A DNA stretch of 64,000 bases from JBHJGS01 sp050331575 (GTDB lineage Bacteria > Pseudomonadota > Alphaproteobacteria > Sphingomonadales > Rhodothalassiaceae), in the NCBI GenBank assembly GCA_050331575.1, contig JBHJGS010000008.1, forward strand, positions 54,201 to 118,200, given 5' to 3'. The notes below the pieces were generated by a model that worked only from the letters and a program-made list of their open reading frames with translations, had not been told where the DNA came from and did no database searches. This document shows positions 8,805 through 18,003 of the stretch, piece by piece. How positions within the stretch are numbered: the first letter of the stretch is position 1; each line of letters starts with the position of its first letter. Position numbers and translations under genes: made by a program.

Positions 8805-9935
8805 ATGTTCGGACGCAATGTCACCTTATTTCATCTCTTCGGCTTCGCCATCCGGGTGAATATCAGCTGGGCATTTTTGGCGATCCTGATCGCCTTGTCC
8901 CTGGCACGCGGCTTCTTCCCGGCGGTGTATGAAGGCTGGCCGGAATCGACCTATTGGTGGATGGCCGCAGTTGGCGTGATCGGGGTGTTCTTTTCCATCG
9001 TCATCCACGAACTTTCGCATTCGCTGGCCGCGCGCGCCTTCGGTCTGCGCATGACCGGCATCACCTTATTCCTGTTCGGCGGAATGGCGGAGATGGAGAA
9101 AGAGCCGACCAGCCCCCGTGCGGAATTGGTCATGGCGTTGGCGGGACCCGCGATCAGCTTTGTGCTGGCCGCGCTGTTTTGGGGCCTGGGCGGCTGGGCG
9201 GAGGCCGGCGAAGAGGCCACGCCCTCCTCCGCGGTGCTGTACTATCTGGGCCTCCTCAATCTCATTCTGGCGGTGTTCAACATGATCCCGGCCTTTCCCA
9301 TGGATGGGGGCCGCGCGCTGCGCGCTGGCCTGTGGGCTTGGCGCGGCAACTATCGCTGGGCGACGAAATGGGCGTCCCGCCTGGGCGGCGCATTCGGCTT
9401 GGTGCTGATCCTGCTGGGCATTCTCTCTGCCTTTTCCGGCGCCCTGGTGCAGGGCCTATGGTGGTTCCTGATCGGCATGTTCATCAGGGCGGCGGCCCAA
9501 TCCGCCTATCAGCAGATGGAGGTTCGCCGGCTGATGGGCGGGGTCACCGCCGGCGATTTGATGCGGCCGGATCCGCACGCTGTTCATCCCGACATTCCGG
9601 TGCGCGAGCTTGTGGAACACTATGTCTATGAATTTCAGCAGACCCAGTTTCCCGTGGTGCTGGACGGCGAATTGATCGGCATCGTCGGCATGGACAAGCT
9701 GCGCGAGCTTCCCAAAGAGCGCTGGGATACCACATCGGTGCGCGAAATCCTGACACCGACGGACCAGGCCGATCTGGTCGATCCCGGCGAGGACGCAGTC
9801 GATGCCATCCGCATGCTGCAGCAGAAGGGGCTCGACGGCCTGGTGGTGGCAAAAGGCCGCCGAGCCTTGGGGCTTCTGTCGAAAGCCGATGTGATCAAGC
9901 TGCTCAATCTGAAGATGGACCTGGAGCAGGCTTAA
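8805..9935 (+). CDS. Site-2 protease family membrane metalloprotease (M50) with CBS domains
   Basis: The 376-residue protein has about six hydrophobic segments. The zinc motif HELSH is near residue 68 within IVIHELSHSLAARAFG, and the third-ligand motif AFPMDGGR is near residue 164. The last third carries two CBS domains (TAGDLMRPDPHAVHPDIPV and SVREILTPTDQADLV). This is the SpoIVFB/Rip-type S2P architecture, in which the protease cleaves within the membrane and the CBS pair may sense adenine nucleotides. The substrate is unknown. The gene is convergent with trmFO and their stops overlap by 4 bases. Confidence 0.92.
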   Translation: MFGRNVTLFHLFGFAIRVNISWAFLAILIALSLARGFFPAVYEGWPESTYWWMAAVGVIGVFFSIVIHELSHSLAARAFGLRMTGITLFLFGGMAEMEKEPTSPRAELVMALAGPAISFVLAALFWGLGGWAEAGEEATPSSAVLYYLGLLNLILAVFNMIPAFPMDGGRALRAGLWAWRGNYRWATKWASRLGGAFGLVLILLGILSAFSGALVQGLWWFLIGMFIRAAAQSAYQQMEVRRLMGGVTAGDLMRPDPHAVHPDIPVRELVEHYVYEFQQTQFPVVLDGELIGIVGMDKLRELPKERWDTTSVREILTPTDQADLVDPGEDAVDAIRMLQQKGLDGLVVAKGRRALGLLSKADVIKLLNLKMDLEQA

Positions 9936-11281
9936 GCCGCCAGCGGGCGCGCCGCGAGCCAGCCGTCCAGATCGGCAAGCGCGCGCCGGCTCAAGGCCGG
10001 TTTGCGCTCTTTCTTTTTTATCCGATCCGGCAGGGGTGGGAACAAGCCGAAATTGACATTCATGGGCTGAAAGGTCTGCGCATTGGCCCCGCCGGTGATG
10101 TGCGCTACCAAGGCGCCCAACGCGGTCGTGGCCGGCGGTGGTGCCAGAGTGTGGCCGAGCCGCTCAGCAGCGGCCAGGCGGCCCGCAATCAGGCCCATGG
10201 CGGCGGATTCGACATAGCCCTCAACACCGGTGATCTGACCGGCAAATCGCAAACGCGGCTGGGCCTTTAATCGCAGTTGACCGTCCAGGAGCTTGGGGCT
10301 GTTGATGAAGGTATTGCGGTGCAGTCCGCCGAGCCGCGCGAACCGGGCCTGCGCAAGCCCTGGAAGGGTTCGGAACAGCTCGGTCTGTGCGCCGTATTTC
10401 AGCTTCGTCTGAAAGCCGACCATATTGTAGAGCGTGCCCAGCTTATTGTCCTGACGGAGCTGTACCACGGCGTAGGGCTGGTCCTCGCAGTGCGGATTTT
10501 TCAAGCCGACCGGCTTCATCGGCCCATATCGCAAGGTTTCCGGCCCGCGCTCCGCCATCACCTCGATCGGCATGCAGCCTTCGAAATAGGGCGTGTCCGC
10601 CTCCCACTCCTTGAAGTCGGTCTTGTCGCCACGGAGCAGTCCGTCGATGAAGGCGTCATATTGAGCCTTGCTCAGCGGGCAATTGATATAGTCAGCGCCT
10701 TCGCCTTTGTCATAACGCGACTGATACCAGGCTACCGAGAAATCGATACTGTCCTTATAGACGATCGGGGCGATGGCGTCGAAAAAGGCCAATGCATCCT
10801 CCCCGGTCAGGTCGAGGATGGCCTGGCTCAACGCCTGGGAGGTCAGCGGCCCCGTGGCAAGAATGACGCTGTCCCAGTCTTCTGGCGGTAATCCCGCAAT
10901 CTCTCCGCGCTCCACCGTGACCAAGGGATGCGCCGAGAGCGTTTCGGTCACGGCATGGCTGAACCCGTCGCGATCGACGGCCAAGGCAGAGCCTGCCGGG
11001 ACCTTATGCGCATCACCGGCCGCCAGGATCAGCGAGCCGGCGCGCCGCATCTCTTCGTGCAGCAGCCCCACGGCGTTGTTCTCCGCATCGTCGGAGCGGA
11101 AGGAATTGGAGCAGACCAATTCGGCCAGATGGTGGGTGTGATGAGCGGGTGTGCGCACCACCGGGCGCATCTCATGCACCACGGCGGGCACGCCGGCCTG
11201 AGCGATCTGCCACGCCGCTTCCGACCCTGCCAGCCCGCCACCGACGATATGGATGGGTTTGTCATACGCCAATTTGGTCAC
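9932..11281 (-). CDS. trmFO: Methylenetetrahydrofolate--tRNA-(uracil-5-)-methyltransferase TrmFO
   Basis: A 449-residue flavoprotein of the GidA/TrmFO family. The dinucleotide-binding motif HIVGGGLAGSEAAWQIA is at residues 11-27, followed by VVHEMRPV and the conserved ELVCSNSFRSDD, which contains a reactive cysteine region. TrmFO uses methylenetetrahydrofolate and FAD to make 5-methyluridine at position 54 of tRNA. Length and motifs are typical. It is transcribed divergently from the NrtS/MCP pair. Confidence 0.95.
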   Translation of the reverse strand: MTKLAYDKPIHIVGGGLAGSEAAWQIAQAGVPAVVHEMRPVVRTPAHHTHHLAELVCSNSFRSDDAENNAVGLLHEEMRRAGSLILAAGDAHKVPAGSALAVDRDGFSHAVTETLSAHPLVTVERGEIAGLPPEDWDSVILATGPLTSQALSQAILDLTGEDALAFFDAIAPIVYKDSIDFSVAWYQSRYDKGEGADYINCPLSKAQYDAFIDGLLRGDKTDFKEWEADTPYFEGCMPIEVMAERGPETLRYGPMKPVGLKNPHCEDQPYAVVQLRQDNKLGTLYNMVGFQTKLKYGAQTELFRTLPGLAQARFARLGGLHRNTFINSPKLLDGQLRLKAQPRLRFAGQITGVEGYVESAAMGLIAGRLAAAERLGHTLAPPPATTALGALVAHITGGANAQTFQPMNVNFGLFPPLPDRIKKKERKPALSRRALADLDGWLAARPLAA

Positions 11282-11374
11282 TCCTATGTCTTAAATTGAA
11301 AACCATTGTATTAGGCCTTGCTTAACGCTGTGCGCAGAATATTGGTATGGACCTCAGAGAAAAGCCAAACCCTT

Positions 11375-11716
11375 GTGACCGATTTTCCCGTTCCCGCCAA
11401 AGTCGCCTTCTGGTCCGTGGCCTTTGAGCGCCGCACCGTCATACGCGCTCTACAGGTTTCCGCATTCGTTGGCACACTCTTAACGATTATCAACCAAGGC
11501 GATCTTTTGATAAAAGGCGCCTGGGAATCGGTCAACCTTCTGAAAGTATTGCTGACCTATTGCGTGCCTTACTGCGTTTCGACCTATTCGTCCGCCGCTT
11601 ATGCAGTCTCTGCTGCGGCGGAACAGAAGGCCCTGATCGACCAAGCCCGCGCCTGCATGGCGCAATCGGGCCCCACCTTGCATACCATGGCAACCAGAGA
11701 GCGCTCCCATGGCTGA
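11375..11716 (+). CDS. NrtS-like small membrane protein (putative nitrate/nitrite transporter family)
   Basis: The protein has two hydrophobic segments and the pattern ALQVSAFVGTLLTIINQGD followed by LLTYCVPYCVSTYSSA, which matches the small NrtS family first described in cyanobacterial nitrate transport. The C-terminal 35 residues are polar. The start is uncertain. The GTG at 11375 gives 113 residues beginning with TDFPVPAKVAF; in-frame TTG (11318) or GTG (11330) starts would crowd the divergent trmFO promoter. Its stop overlaps the start of the next gene, a receptor-type signalling protein, by 8 bases, so the pair is probably made and used together. Transport of nitrate is inferred from family only. 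Confidence 0.6.
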   Translation: MTDFPVPAKVAFWSVAFERRTVIRALQVSAFVGTLLTIINQGDLLIKGAWESVNLLKVLLTYCVPYCVSTYSSAAYAVSAAAEQKALIDQARACMAQSGPTLHTMATRERSHG

Positions 11717-12533
11717 CGACCTCTTAAAGCAAGCTCTTGCGACCATTCAAACGATCCACGGCAATGCCGTGCGCGTCAACAGTGCGTCGAAAGACCGCGC
11801 CCAGTTCATCGCCGAGATCGTCGAACGCTCGATCGAGACCGGGGCTCATGTCGAGCAGATCGCGGAGTCCTCGCAACAGAATACCGAGGTGCTGCGGGAT
11901 GCCGCAGCAAACACCTCCAAAATCGTCAGCGGGGTGCAAGAAGTGGTGGACGGCCTGATGGAGGGGCGCAATGCCACCAATGCCATGGCCGAAAGCCTGA
12001 AAAATTTCCGGACCCGGTTTGACGATGTTGGCCGGATTTCCGTGGAAATCACGGGCATTGCCAAACAGACCAACCTTCTGGCGATGAATGCGATGATCGA
12101 GGCCAGCCATGGCGGGGAAGCCGGCCGTGGCTTTGCCGTGGTCGCCAATGAGGTGAAGGACCTGGCCGAAGGGGTGCGCAAATCCGCCGCGGCAATCCAG
12201 GAGCAGATCAAGGCGCTGGCCGACCAGTTGAACGCGCTGGCGGATCAGTGCGGCACGCTGGAAATGAATATGGAAGCCAGTGCGACGGCCGGGTCAGAGA
12301 ATCAGGATCGCATCGTGCATGTGGCGCATTACATCACCGAAGCCGCCGCGTCCGCTGACAGCACCGCCGACAGTGCCGCTGAACAGGTCAAGCGCTTCAC
12401 CGCGTTGGTGGGCCAGCTGCAAAAGGTCAAAGACGATACCGAAAAGGCGATCCAAGGCTCGGCGACCAATATGGGCCTGGCCCAGGAAGTCTGGGACGCG
12501 CTGGACAAGCTGTGCAGCCCGGAGAAGGCCTGA
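11709..12533 (+). CDS. Soluble methyl-accepting chemotaxis protein (signalling domain only)
   Basis: This 274-residue protein is almost entirely coiled coil. It contains the highly conserved MCP hairpin tip QTNLLAMNAMIEAS...GGEAGRGFAVVANEVKDLA (residues 120-153), which binds CheW and CheA. It has no membrane segment, HAMP domain or recognisable sensor domain, so it must take its signal from a partner. The 8-base overlap with the NrtS-like membrane protein makes that protein the likely partner. No che genes are in the window. Confidence 0.85.
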   Translation: MADDLLKQALATIQTIHGNAVRVNSASKDRAQFIAEIVERSIETGAHVEQIAESSQQNTEVLRDAAANTSKIVSGVQEVVDGLMEGRNATNAMAESLKNFRTRFDDVGRISVEITGIAKQTNLLAMNAMIEASHGGEAGRGFAVVANEVKDLAEGVRKSAAAIQEQIKALADQLNALADQCGTLEMNMEASATAGSENQDRIVHVAHYITEAAASADSTADSAAEQVKRFTALVGQLQKVKDDTEKAIQGSATNMGLAQEVWDALDKLCSPEKA

Positions 12534-12545
12534 CCAACCGGCCGG

Positions 12546-12773
12546 TCAGTGCTGCTTGGCGTCCTTCGGTTGTTCCAGCCCGCGCAGCTGGCGCAGCAGG
12601 GCGCGCTCCATATCGAAGGCGATCATTTCCGGGCCGGTGCTGACTTCCCGCTTCAGGTGCAAGATAACGGACAGTTCGACCGCAGCGGTCAGGCATTCCT
12701 GTTCCGCCTCGCTGACTTCCTCCAAGGCATATCGGATGCGCCGCAGCATAGCGTTGAGATTGGATGTTGGCAT
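12546..12773 (-). CDS. Small hypothetical protein
   Basis: A 75-residue charged, helical frame beginning MPTSNLNAMLRRIRYALEE, with GTGGGGG about 9-15 bases upstream of its ATG. It lies convergently 12 bases beyond the chemotaxis protein. The composition is protein-like (alternating Leu/Ala/Glu helices), but no family is recognised. It could be chance, although third-position GC fits coding use. Confidence 0.45.
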   Translation of the reverse strand: MPTSNLNAMLRRIRYALEEVSEAEQECLTAAVELSVILHLKREVSTGPEMIAFDMERALLRQLRGLEQPKDAKQH

Positions 12774-12911
12774 CGTTGGGAACCCCCACGGTTTTCTTTG
12801 TCAGGGAGCCATGGACAATCCCCCACGTCCATTCCCAAAACTGAGGAGACCCTGAGACCGTCAGTAGCGCATAATTTCTATATTTTGTTTATCGCCGAAG
12901 CTGTATCGCCG

Positions 12912-13385
12912 TCACGCCTTGGCCGGGGTTTCCGGGGTCTGTTTACCTTCGGCTTGGTCGGCCAACTGATCCAAATCCCAGCGCAACATCTTGCGCGTCG
13001 TGCGGCGCATGAACCAAGCCAAAGGCAGCGCCATCATCGCACTCATGGTCAACGGCTTGGCAGCAAAGCTGATACGGATCCGGGCGCCGGCATCCATCGG
13101 CGTGACCTCGTAGCGGATGGTATAATGCGTGCCGTAACTCTCCGACTCTACCTGAAAGGCGTGCGGCGGGTCGAAGCTGGTTATGGTCATCTCCTCGGTC
13201 GATGCGCTGCCGAATAGCACGCGGGTTTCGCGCCAGTGGGTGCCCTGCCCAACCGGCTTATCGCTGAGCATTTCCACAGTGCGGATTGCCCGCAGCCGAT
13301 CGGCTCGCCCGGGAATATCGGCGACAATGGTGAATACCGCGTCAGGCGATGCCTGAACATCCCGGGTGACGATGATCGGGCCCAT
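12912..13385 (-). CDS. SRPBCC family (START/polyketide cyclase-like) protein
   Basis: A 157-residue single-domain protein with the START-like fold pattern: an N-terminal strand IIVTRDVQASPDAVFTIVAD, a central beta sheet including GTHYTIRYEVTPMDAGARI, and a long C-terminal helix. Members bind hydrophobic ligands in a deep cavity; the ligand is unknown. I choose the ATG at 13385 because GGAG is 8 bases upstream; the longer frame would translate through the 52-bp dispersed repeat. The Pro- and Lys-rich tail after residue 140 is probably disordered. Confidence 0.78.
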   Translation of the reverse strand: MGPIIVTRDVQASPDAVFTIVADIPGRADRLRAIRTVEMLSDKPVGQGTHWRETRVLFGSASTEEMTITSFDPPHAFQVESESYGTHYTIRYEVTPMDAGARIRISFAAKPLTMSAMMALPLAWFMRRTTRKMLRWDLDQLADQAEGKQTPETPAKA

Positions 13386-13438
13386 GACAGATCTCCGGCG
13401 CGAGGGGTCGAACGCGCCTTCTCTGGTGCGAGCAAGTT

Positions 13439-13490
13439 TATCCCACAGATTGGTATCCCACAGCGGGTCCAATCGGTCAGATGTTGCTCT
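13439..13490 (-). repeat. 52-bp dispersed hairpin element, copy C
   Basis: Read on the minus strand, this copy matches the two other 52-bp copies in the window base for base in length, from AGAGCAACATCTGACC to GTGGGATA. It lies between cysS and the SRPBCC gene. The left arm CTGACCGATTGG is identical to copy B, but the right arm has changes that leave two mismatches in the 12-bp stem, so this may be a decaying copy. Confidence 0.75.
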
Positions 13491-13517
13491 AGTAGCAAAG
13501 CCTTCCGGCCGCCGCTG

Positions 13518-14840
13518 TCAAGCCCCGCTGCGCTCCCAGCCGGTGCTGCCATCCGGCCGATCCAACAGCCGCACGCCCTGTTCGGCCAGCTGATCTCGGA
13601 TCTGGTCGGCACGGGCAAAGTCCTTCGCCGCCCGCGCAGCCTTGCGCTCTGCGATCAGGGCCTCGATGCGCTCGGCATCGTCGCTGGTCGTGCCGAACCA
13701 GTCCGTCTGCTGCAACAGGCCGAGAAACTGCGCGCCGGCCTTCAAGGCCGCCGGGTCGTCCAACGCCTCCAGGGCGGCGATGGCCTTGGGTGTGTTCAGG
13801 TCATCGGCAATGGCGCTGAGCACCGGGTCCGGGACGCTCTGCGCAGCCGCCACGCCCTGGGTCTTGCGATACCAGCGGTCCAGCCGGCGGGTCTGCTCAG
13901 CCACCGCCTCATGGGTGAAGTCCAGGGGCTGGCGATAATGCGCGGACAACAGCGTCAGCCGCAACGCCTCGCCGCGATGACGGTCCAGCAGATCTTTCAC
14001 CGTATGAAAATTGCCCAGCGACTTGGACATCTTCTCACCGCCGGACAGCACATAGCCATTATGCACCCAGTAGCGGGCGAGAGGTGCGCCATGATGCGCG
14101 CACACGCTCTGCGCGATCTCATTTTCATGGTGCGGAAAGATCAGATCCTGGCCGCCTCCGTGAATGTCGATGGTCTCGCCCAGATGCGCCTGGATCATGG
14201 CGGAGCATTCCAGATGCCAGCCCGGCCGGCCGCGACCATAAGGGCTGTCCCAGCCGGGCTGGCGTGGCTCGGAGGGCTTCCACAGCACGAAATCGGCGGG
14301 GTCGCGCTTGAACGGCGCCACCTCGACCCGGGCCCCGGCCACCTGCTCCTCGCGCGAGCGGTGTGACAGGCCGCCATAATCCGGCATCGACGGGACATGA
14401 AACAGCACATGTCCCTCGGCTTCATAGGCATGGCCGGTGTCGACCAGCCGCTCGATCAGCGCCAGCATCGGCGCCAGATGCTCGGTGGCATAAGGCGTGA
14501 TACTGGGCTCCAGCGCGTTCAGCGCGGCCATCTGCGCAGCATAGGCTCGGGCATAGCGCGCCGAGATTGTGGCAATGTCGCTGCCTTCGACCTCGGCCGC
14601 AGCCATGATCTTGTCATCGATATCAGTGATGTTGCGGGCATAGATCACCGCCTCCGCGCCATAGACATGGCGGAGCAGACGGAACAACTGGTCGAACACC
14701 ACCACCGGCCGGGCATTGCCGATATGGGCATAATTATAAACCGTCGGTCCGCACACATACAGGCGCACGCGGGCCGGATCGATCGGCTCGAAGCGCTCCT
14801 TGCATCCGGAATAGCTGTTGGTCAGCCGGATCTCGGTCAC
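13518..14840 (-). CDS. cysS: Cysteine--tRNA ligase
   Basis: A 440-residue class I aminoacyl-tRNA synthetase. The HIGH-type motif is in VYNYAHIGNARP (residues 35-46) and the KMSKS motif in GGEKMSKSLGNF (about 263-274). Zinc-site residues are visible in YVCGPTVYN, WHLECSAM and PHHENEIAQS. It charges tRNA-Cys in the cytosol. The start is a GTG at 14840 that overlaps the gltX stop as GTGA; the frame stays open further upstream, but that part is gltX read in another frame. It belongs to the nadE-gltX-cysS group. Confidence 0.95.
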   Translation of the reverse strand: MTEIRLTNSYSGCKERFEPIDPARVRLYVCGPTVYNYAHIGNARPVVVFDQLFRLLRHVYGAEAVIYARNITDIDDKIMAAAEVEGSDIATISARYARAYAAQMAALNALEPSITPYATEHLAPMLALIERLVDTGHAYEAEGHVLFHVPSMPDYGGLSHRSREEQVAGARVEVAPFKRDPADFVLWKPSEPRQPGWDSPYGRGRPGWHLECSAMIQAHLGETIDIHGGGQDLIFPHHENEIAQSVCAHHGAPLARYWVHNGYVLSGGEKMSKSLGNFHTVKDLLDRHRGEALRLTLLSAHYRQPLDFTHEAVAEQTRRLDRWYRKTQGVAAAQSVPDPVLSAIADDLNTPKAIAALEALDDPAALKAGAQFLGLLQQTDWFGTTSDDAERIEALIAERKAARAAKDFARADQIRDQLAEQGVRLLDRPDGSTGWERSGA

Positions 14841-16180
14841 GCCGCCTCTCCGCTGAGGCGCCGGATCGCGCGATCCCGCCCGATCAGCGGTAAAAGCGCG
14901 GCCAGTTCCGGACCGTGCCGCTGACCGGTCAAGGCCAGTCTCAGCGGCATGAACAGCGCCTTGCCCTTGCGCCCGGTGGCGGATTTCAGGTCCGTGGTCC
15001 AGGCGGCCCAACTGTCCCCCGTCAAGGCGCCGGCGGGCAGATGGTCGCGCGCTTGGGCCACGAAATCCCGATCCTCGTCGGCAATGACGGGAGTGACCGG
15101 CCCCTCCACGATGGCGCGCCATTCAGCCAGATCTGCCAATTTGGCCAGATTGGGCCGGGCGGTTTCGAAAAGGGCTTGGGAAATGCCGTCCAGCTCGGGC
15201 CGCTGCTGCACCTGGTGATAGTCCAGTTGATGCACGATGCGGGCATTCAGCGTTTCCAGCTCGCCCAGATCGACCTTGGCCGGCGCCTTGCCGAAATCGG
15301 CGAAATCGAACTGCTCGATCAGGGGCTGCGGCCGGGGATAGGGCTCGATATTCCGGGAACTGCCCAGGCGCGCCAGAAAGCTCATCACCGCCATCGGCTC
15401 CAGGCCAGCCGCGCGCAGGCCGGCCAGACTGCCGAAGCCGCCTTCGCGCTTGGAGAACACCTGCCCGCCCGCCGCAGTCAGCAAGGAGACGTGCGCGAAC
15501 GCCGGGGCCCGTCCGCCCAAGGCCTCATACAGCTGCACCTGCACCGCGGAGTTGGTGACATGATCCTCGCCGCGGATGACATGGCTAATGGCCTGGTCCA
15601 GATCGTCGACCACGCTGGGCAGGGTGTAAAGATAGCTGTCATCTTCCCGGATGAGGATCGGATCGGACACCGAGGCCGGGTCCAGCGTCACGGCGCCGCG
15701 CACCAGATCGTCGAACGCCACCGGCGCATCGCGGTCCAGCAAAAAGCGCCAGTGCGGCCGGCGGCCCTGCGCGTCATGCTCCGCCTTCTCAGCCTCGGTC
15801 AGCGCCAGGGCGGCGCGGTCATAGACCGGCGGCCGCCCCTGCGCCCGCTGCAGCTTGCGCTTGATGTCCAGTTCCTCCGGCGTCTCGTAGCAGGGATACA
15901 GTCGGCCGGCGGCCTTCAGGGTCTCGACCGCCTGTTGGTACAGCGAAACGCGGTCGGACTGGCGGATCTCGCTGTCCCAGTCGAGGCCCAGCCAGGTCAG
16001 GTCGCGCCGTATGCCGTCGACATAGCGTTTCTCGGAGCGCTCTTGGTCGGTATCGTCCAGCCGCAGCAGCATATGACCGCCCTGTTGGCGCGCGAACAGC
16101 CAATTGTGGATTGCCGCCCGGGCGTTACCGACATGCAGATATCCGGTGGGGGATGGGGCGAAGCGGACGCGGACGGCCAT
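14837..16180 (-). CDS. gltX: Glutamate--tRNA ligase
   Basis: A 447-residue class I synthetase. FAPSPTGYLHVGNARAA near the N-terminus is the HIGH motif, and VFSKREGG (about residue 240) is the KMSKS equivalent. Alphaproteobacteria often carry two GltX enzymes, one of which also makes Glu-tRNA-Gln for the amidotransferase route. Which type this is cannot be decided from the sequence alone. It is followed by cysS with a 4-base overlap and preceded by nadE with a 37-base gap on the same strand. Confidence 0.95.
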   Translation of the reverse strand: MAVRVRFAPSPTGYLHVGNARAAIHNWLFARQQGGHMLLRLDDTDQERSEKRYVDGIRRDLTWLGLDWDSEIRQSDRVSLYQQAVETLKAAGRLYPCYETPEELDIKRKLQRAQGRPPVYDRAALALTEAEKAEHDAQGRRPHWRFLLDRDAPVAFDDLVRGAVTLDPASVSDPILIREDDSYLYTLPSVVDDLDQAISHVIRGEDHVTNSAVQVQLYEALGGRAPAFAHVSLLTAAGGQVFSKREGGFGSLAGLRAAGLEPMAVMSFLARLGSSRNIEPYPRPQPLIEQFDFADFGKAPAKVDLGELETLNARIVHQLDYHQVQQRPELDGISQALFETARPNLAKLADLAEWRAIVEGPVTPVIADEDRDFVAQARDHLPAGALTGDSWAAWTTDLKSATGRKGKALFMPLRLALTGQRHGPELAALLPLIGRDRAIRRLSGEAA

Positions 16181-16217
16181 AGGCGAAGCAAATCCTTACT
16201 CGGAGCCCGGCTGCGGC

Positions 16218-17882
16218 TCAGTCGCCGGCGCGGGCGGTGCGGAACGCATTGGTGATGGGATAGCGGCGGTCGCGCCCGAAATTGCGCCGGGTGATCTTGA
16301 CGCCGGGGGCGGCCTGCCGGCGCTTATGTTCGCTGACATAGAGCAGATGTTCAACCCGCGCGACCGTTTGCCGATCAAAACCGCGCTGAACCAGATCCTC
16401 GCCGCCAAGCTCCTCGTCGACGAGACCTTCCAGGATCGCGTCAAGCAGGTCATAGGGCGGCAGGCTGTCCTCGTCGCGCTGGTCCGCGCGCAGTTCCGCC
16501 GTGGGCGGCTTGGTGATGATGCGCTCGGGGATGACGCTGCCTTCCGGGCCCGCCGCGCCGCGCGGCCGGCTGGCATTGCGCCAGCGCGCCAGCCGGAACA
16601 CCATGGTCTTATAGACGTCCTTCAATACCGAATAGCCGCCGGCCATGTCGCCATAAAGCGTGGCATAGCCGACCGACACCTCCGACTTGTTGCCGGTGGT
16701 CAGCAGCATGTGGCCGAATTTGTTGGACAGCCCCATCAGCAGAACGCCGCGGATGCGCGCCTGGATATTCTCTTCGGTCAGATCGGGATCGCGGCCGTCG
16801 AACAGGGGCCGCAACATTTCCTCAAACGCCGCGACACCGGGAGCAATAGCGATCTCATCGAGCCGGCAGCCCAGCGCCTTGGCACAGCCCGCGGCATCTT
16901 CCAGGCTTTCAGACGAGGTGTAGCGCGACGGCATCATCACGCAATGCACCTTGTCCGGCCCCAGCGCGTCCACGGCCACCGCTGCGGTCAAGGCGCTGTC
17001 GATCCCCCCGGACAGCCCCAGGATCACGCCGGGAAAGCCGTTTTTGCCAACATAGTCGCGCAGGCCCAGCATCAGCGCCTGATAGACCTCTTCCGGCCCT
17101 TCCGGCACTGGCTCCACATCGCCAACCTCCGCGCGCCAGCCCTCGTTGGTCTGTTCCAGCACCACCGGTCCGCCGGCCTCGGTCCAGGCCGGCAGGCGCC
17201 GGGCGAAGCTGCGGTCCGGATTCAGCACGAAAGAGGTGCCATCGAACACGATCTCGTCCTGCCCGCCGACCTGGTTGCAGAAGATCAGCGGCAGACCGCA
17301 TTCGTCGACCCGGGCGCAGGCATGGCGCATGCGGTCGTGAAACTTCAGCGTCTGGAACGGCGAGGCGGTGGGCACCAACAGCATGTCCGCCCCTTGCGCG
17401 CAATGCCGCCGCGCCATGGTCGGCAACCACATATCCTCGCAGATCATCACGCCCAGACGCACGCCCTGAAACTCAATCGGCGCGCCGGGCGGAGCGGAAT
17501 CGAAGACGCGCTTTTCATCGAACACGCCGTAATTCGGCAGTTCATGCTTGTCGTAGAACGCCTCGATCCGGCCGTTGGCGAGCAGAAACATGGTATTGTA
17601 GAGCAAATCGCCGGAGCGCCTGAGGCCACCGGCCAGGACCGCGGGCCCGCCCTTGGCGGTGTCGGCGGCCAACGCCTCGACCCGGACGCTGACCGCATCG
17701 ATGAAGGCGGGCTTGCGCACCAGATCTTCCGGCGGATAGCCCACCAGCGACATCTCCGGGGTCAGCACAAGATCGGCACCGCCGGCCTGCGCACGCGCAG
17801 CCCGGATCTTGTCCAGATTGGCATCCAGCGCGCCGACCGTGGGGTTCAGCTGCGCCAGCCACAAGGTCAAGCGAGGCATCAT
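16218..17882 (-). CDS. nadE: Glutamine-dependent NAD+ synthase
   Basis: The 554-residue protein joins a nitrilase-type glutaminase domain to an ammonia-dependent NAD synthetase domain. The glutaminase triad is visible as Glu43 (LTPEMSLVGYP), Lys112 (FYDKHELPNYG) and Cys148 (GVMICEDMW). The synthetase P-loop ILGLSGGIDSALTAAV is near residue 285. It amidates nicotinate adenine dinucleotide using glutamine, the last step of NAD synthesis. AAGGAG stands 6-11 bases before the first of two adjacent ATG codons. Confidence 0.94.
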   Translation of the reverse strand: MMPRLTLWLAQLNPTVGALDANLDKIRAARAQAGGADLVLTPEMSLVGYPPEDLVRKPAFIDAVSVRVEALAADTAKGGPAVLAGGLRRSGDLLYNTMFLLANGRIEAFYDKHELPNYGVFDEKRVFDSAPPGAPIEFQGVRLGVMICEDMWLPTMARRHCAQGADMLLVPTASPFQTLKFHDRMRHACARVDECGLPLIFCNQVGGQDEIVFDGTSFVLNPDRSFARRLPAWTEAGGPVVLEQTNEGWRAEVGDVEPVPEGPEEVYQALMLGLRDYVGKNGFPGVILGLSGGIDSALTAAVAVDALGPDKVHCVMMPSRYTSSESLEDAAGCAKALGCRLDEIAIAPGVAAFEEMLRPLFDGRDPDLTEENIQARIRGVLLMGLSNKFGHMLLTTGNKSEVSVGYATLYGDMAGGYSVLKDVYKTMVFRLARWRNASRPRGAAGPEGSVIPERIITKPPTAELRADQRDEDSLPPYDLLDAILEGLVDEELGGEDLVQRGFDRQTVARVEHLLYVSEHKRRQAAPGVKITRRNFGRDRRYPITNAFRTARAGD

Positions 17883-17925
17883 GGCCGCTCCTTAGCCGCT
17901 CCCTTATCCTGAGGGAAGATCGCTT

Positions 17926-17977
17926 AGAGCACCATCCGACCGATTGGCCCAGCTGTGCGATACCGATCGGTCGGATA
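17926..17977 (+). repeat. 52-bp dispersed hairpin element, copy A
   Basis: This copy lies between the start of nadE and the end of the RND permease gene. Its arms CCGACCGATTGG and CCGATCGGTCGG pair over 12 bases with one G-T wobble. Compared with copy B at 60145, several stem positions differ on both sides in ways that keep pairing, which points to a conserved secondary structure. Confidence 0.85.
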
Positions 17978-18003
17978 ATGCCCTGGTGGCACCGATTGCG
18001 GCG

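Noticed and set aside
12549..13217. 222-residue plus-strand frame opposite the SRPBCC gene
   Set aside because: Shadow of the minus-strand SRPBCC and small-protein genes; rich in Arg, Gln and His as usual for antisense frames in high-GC DNA.
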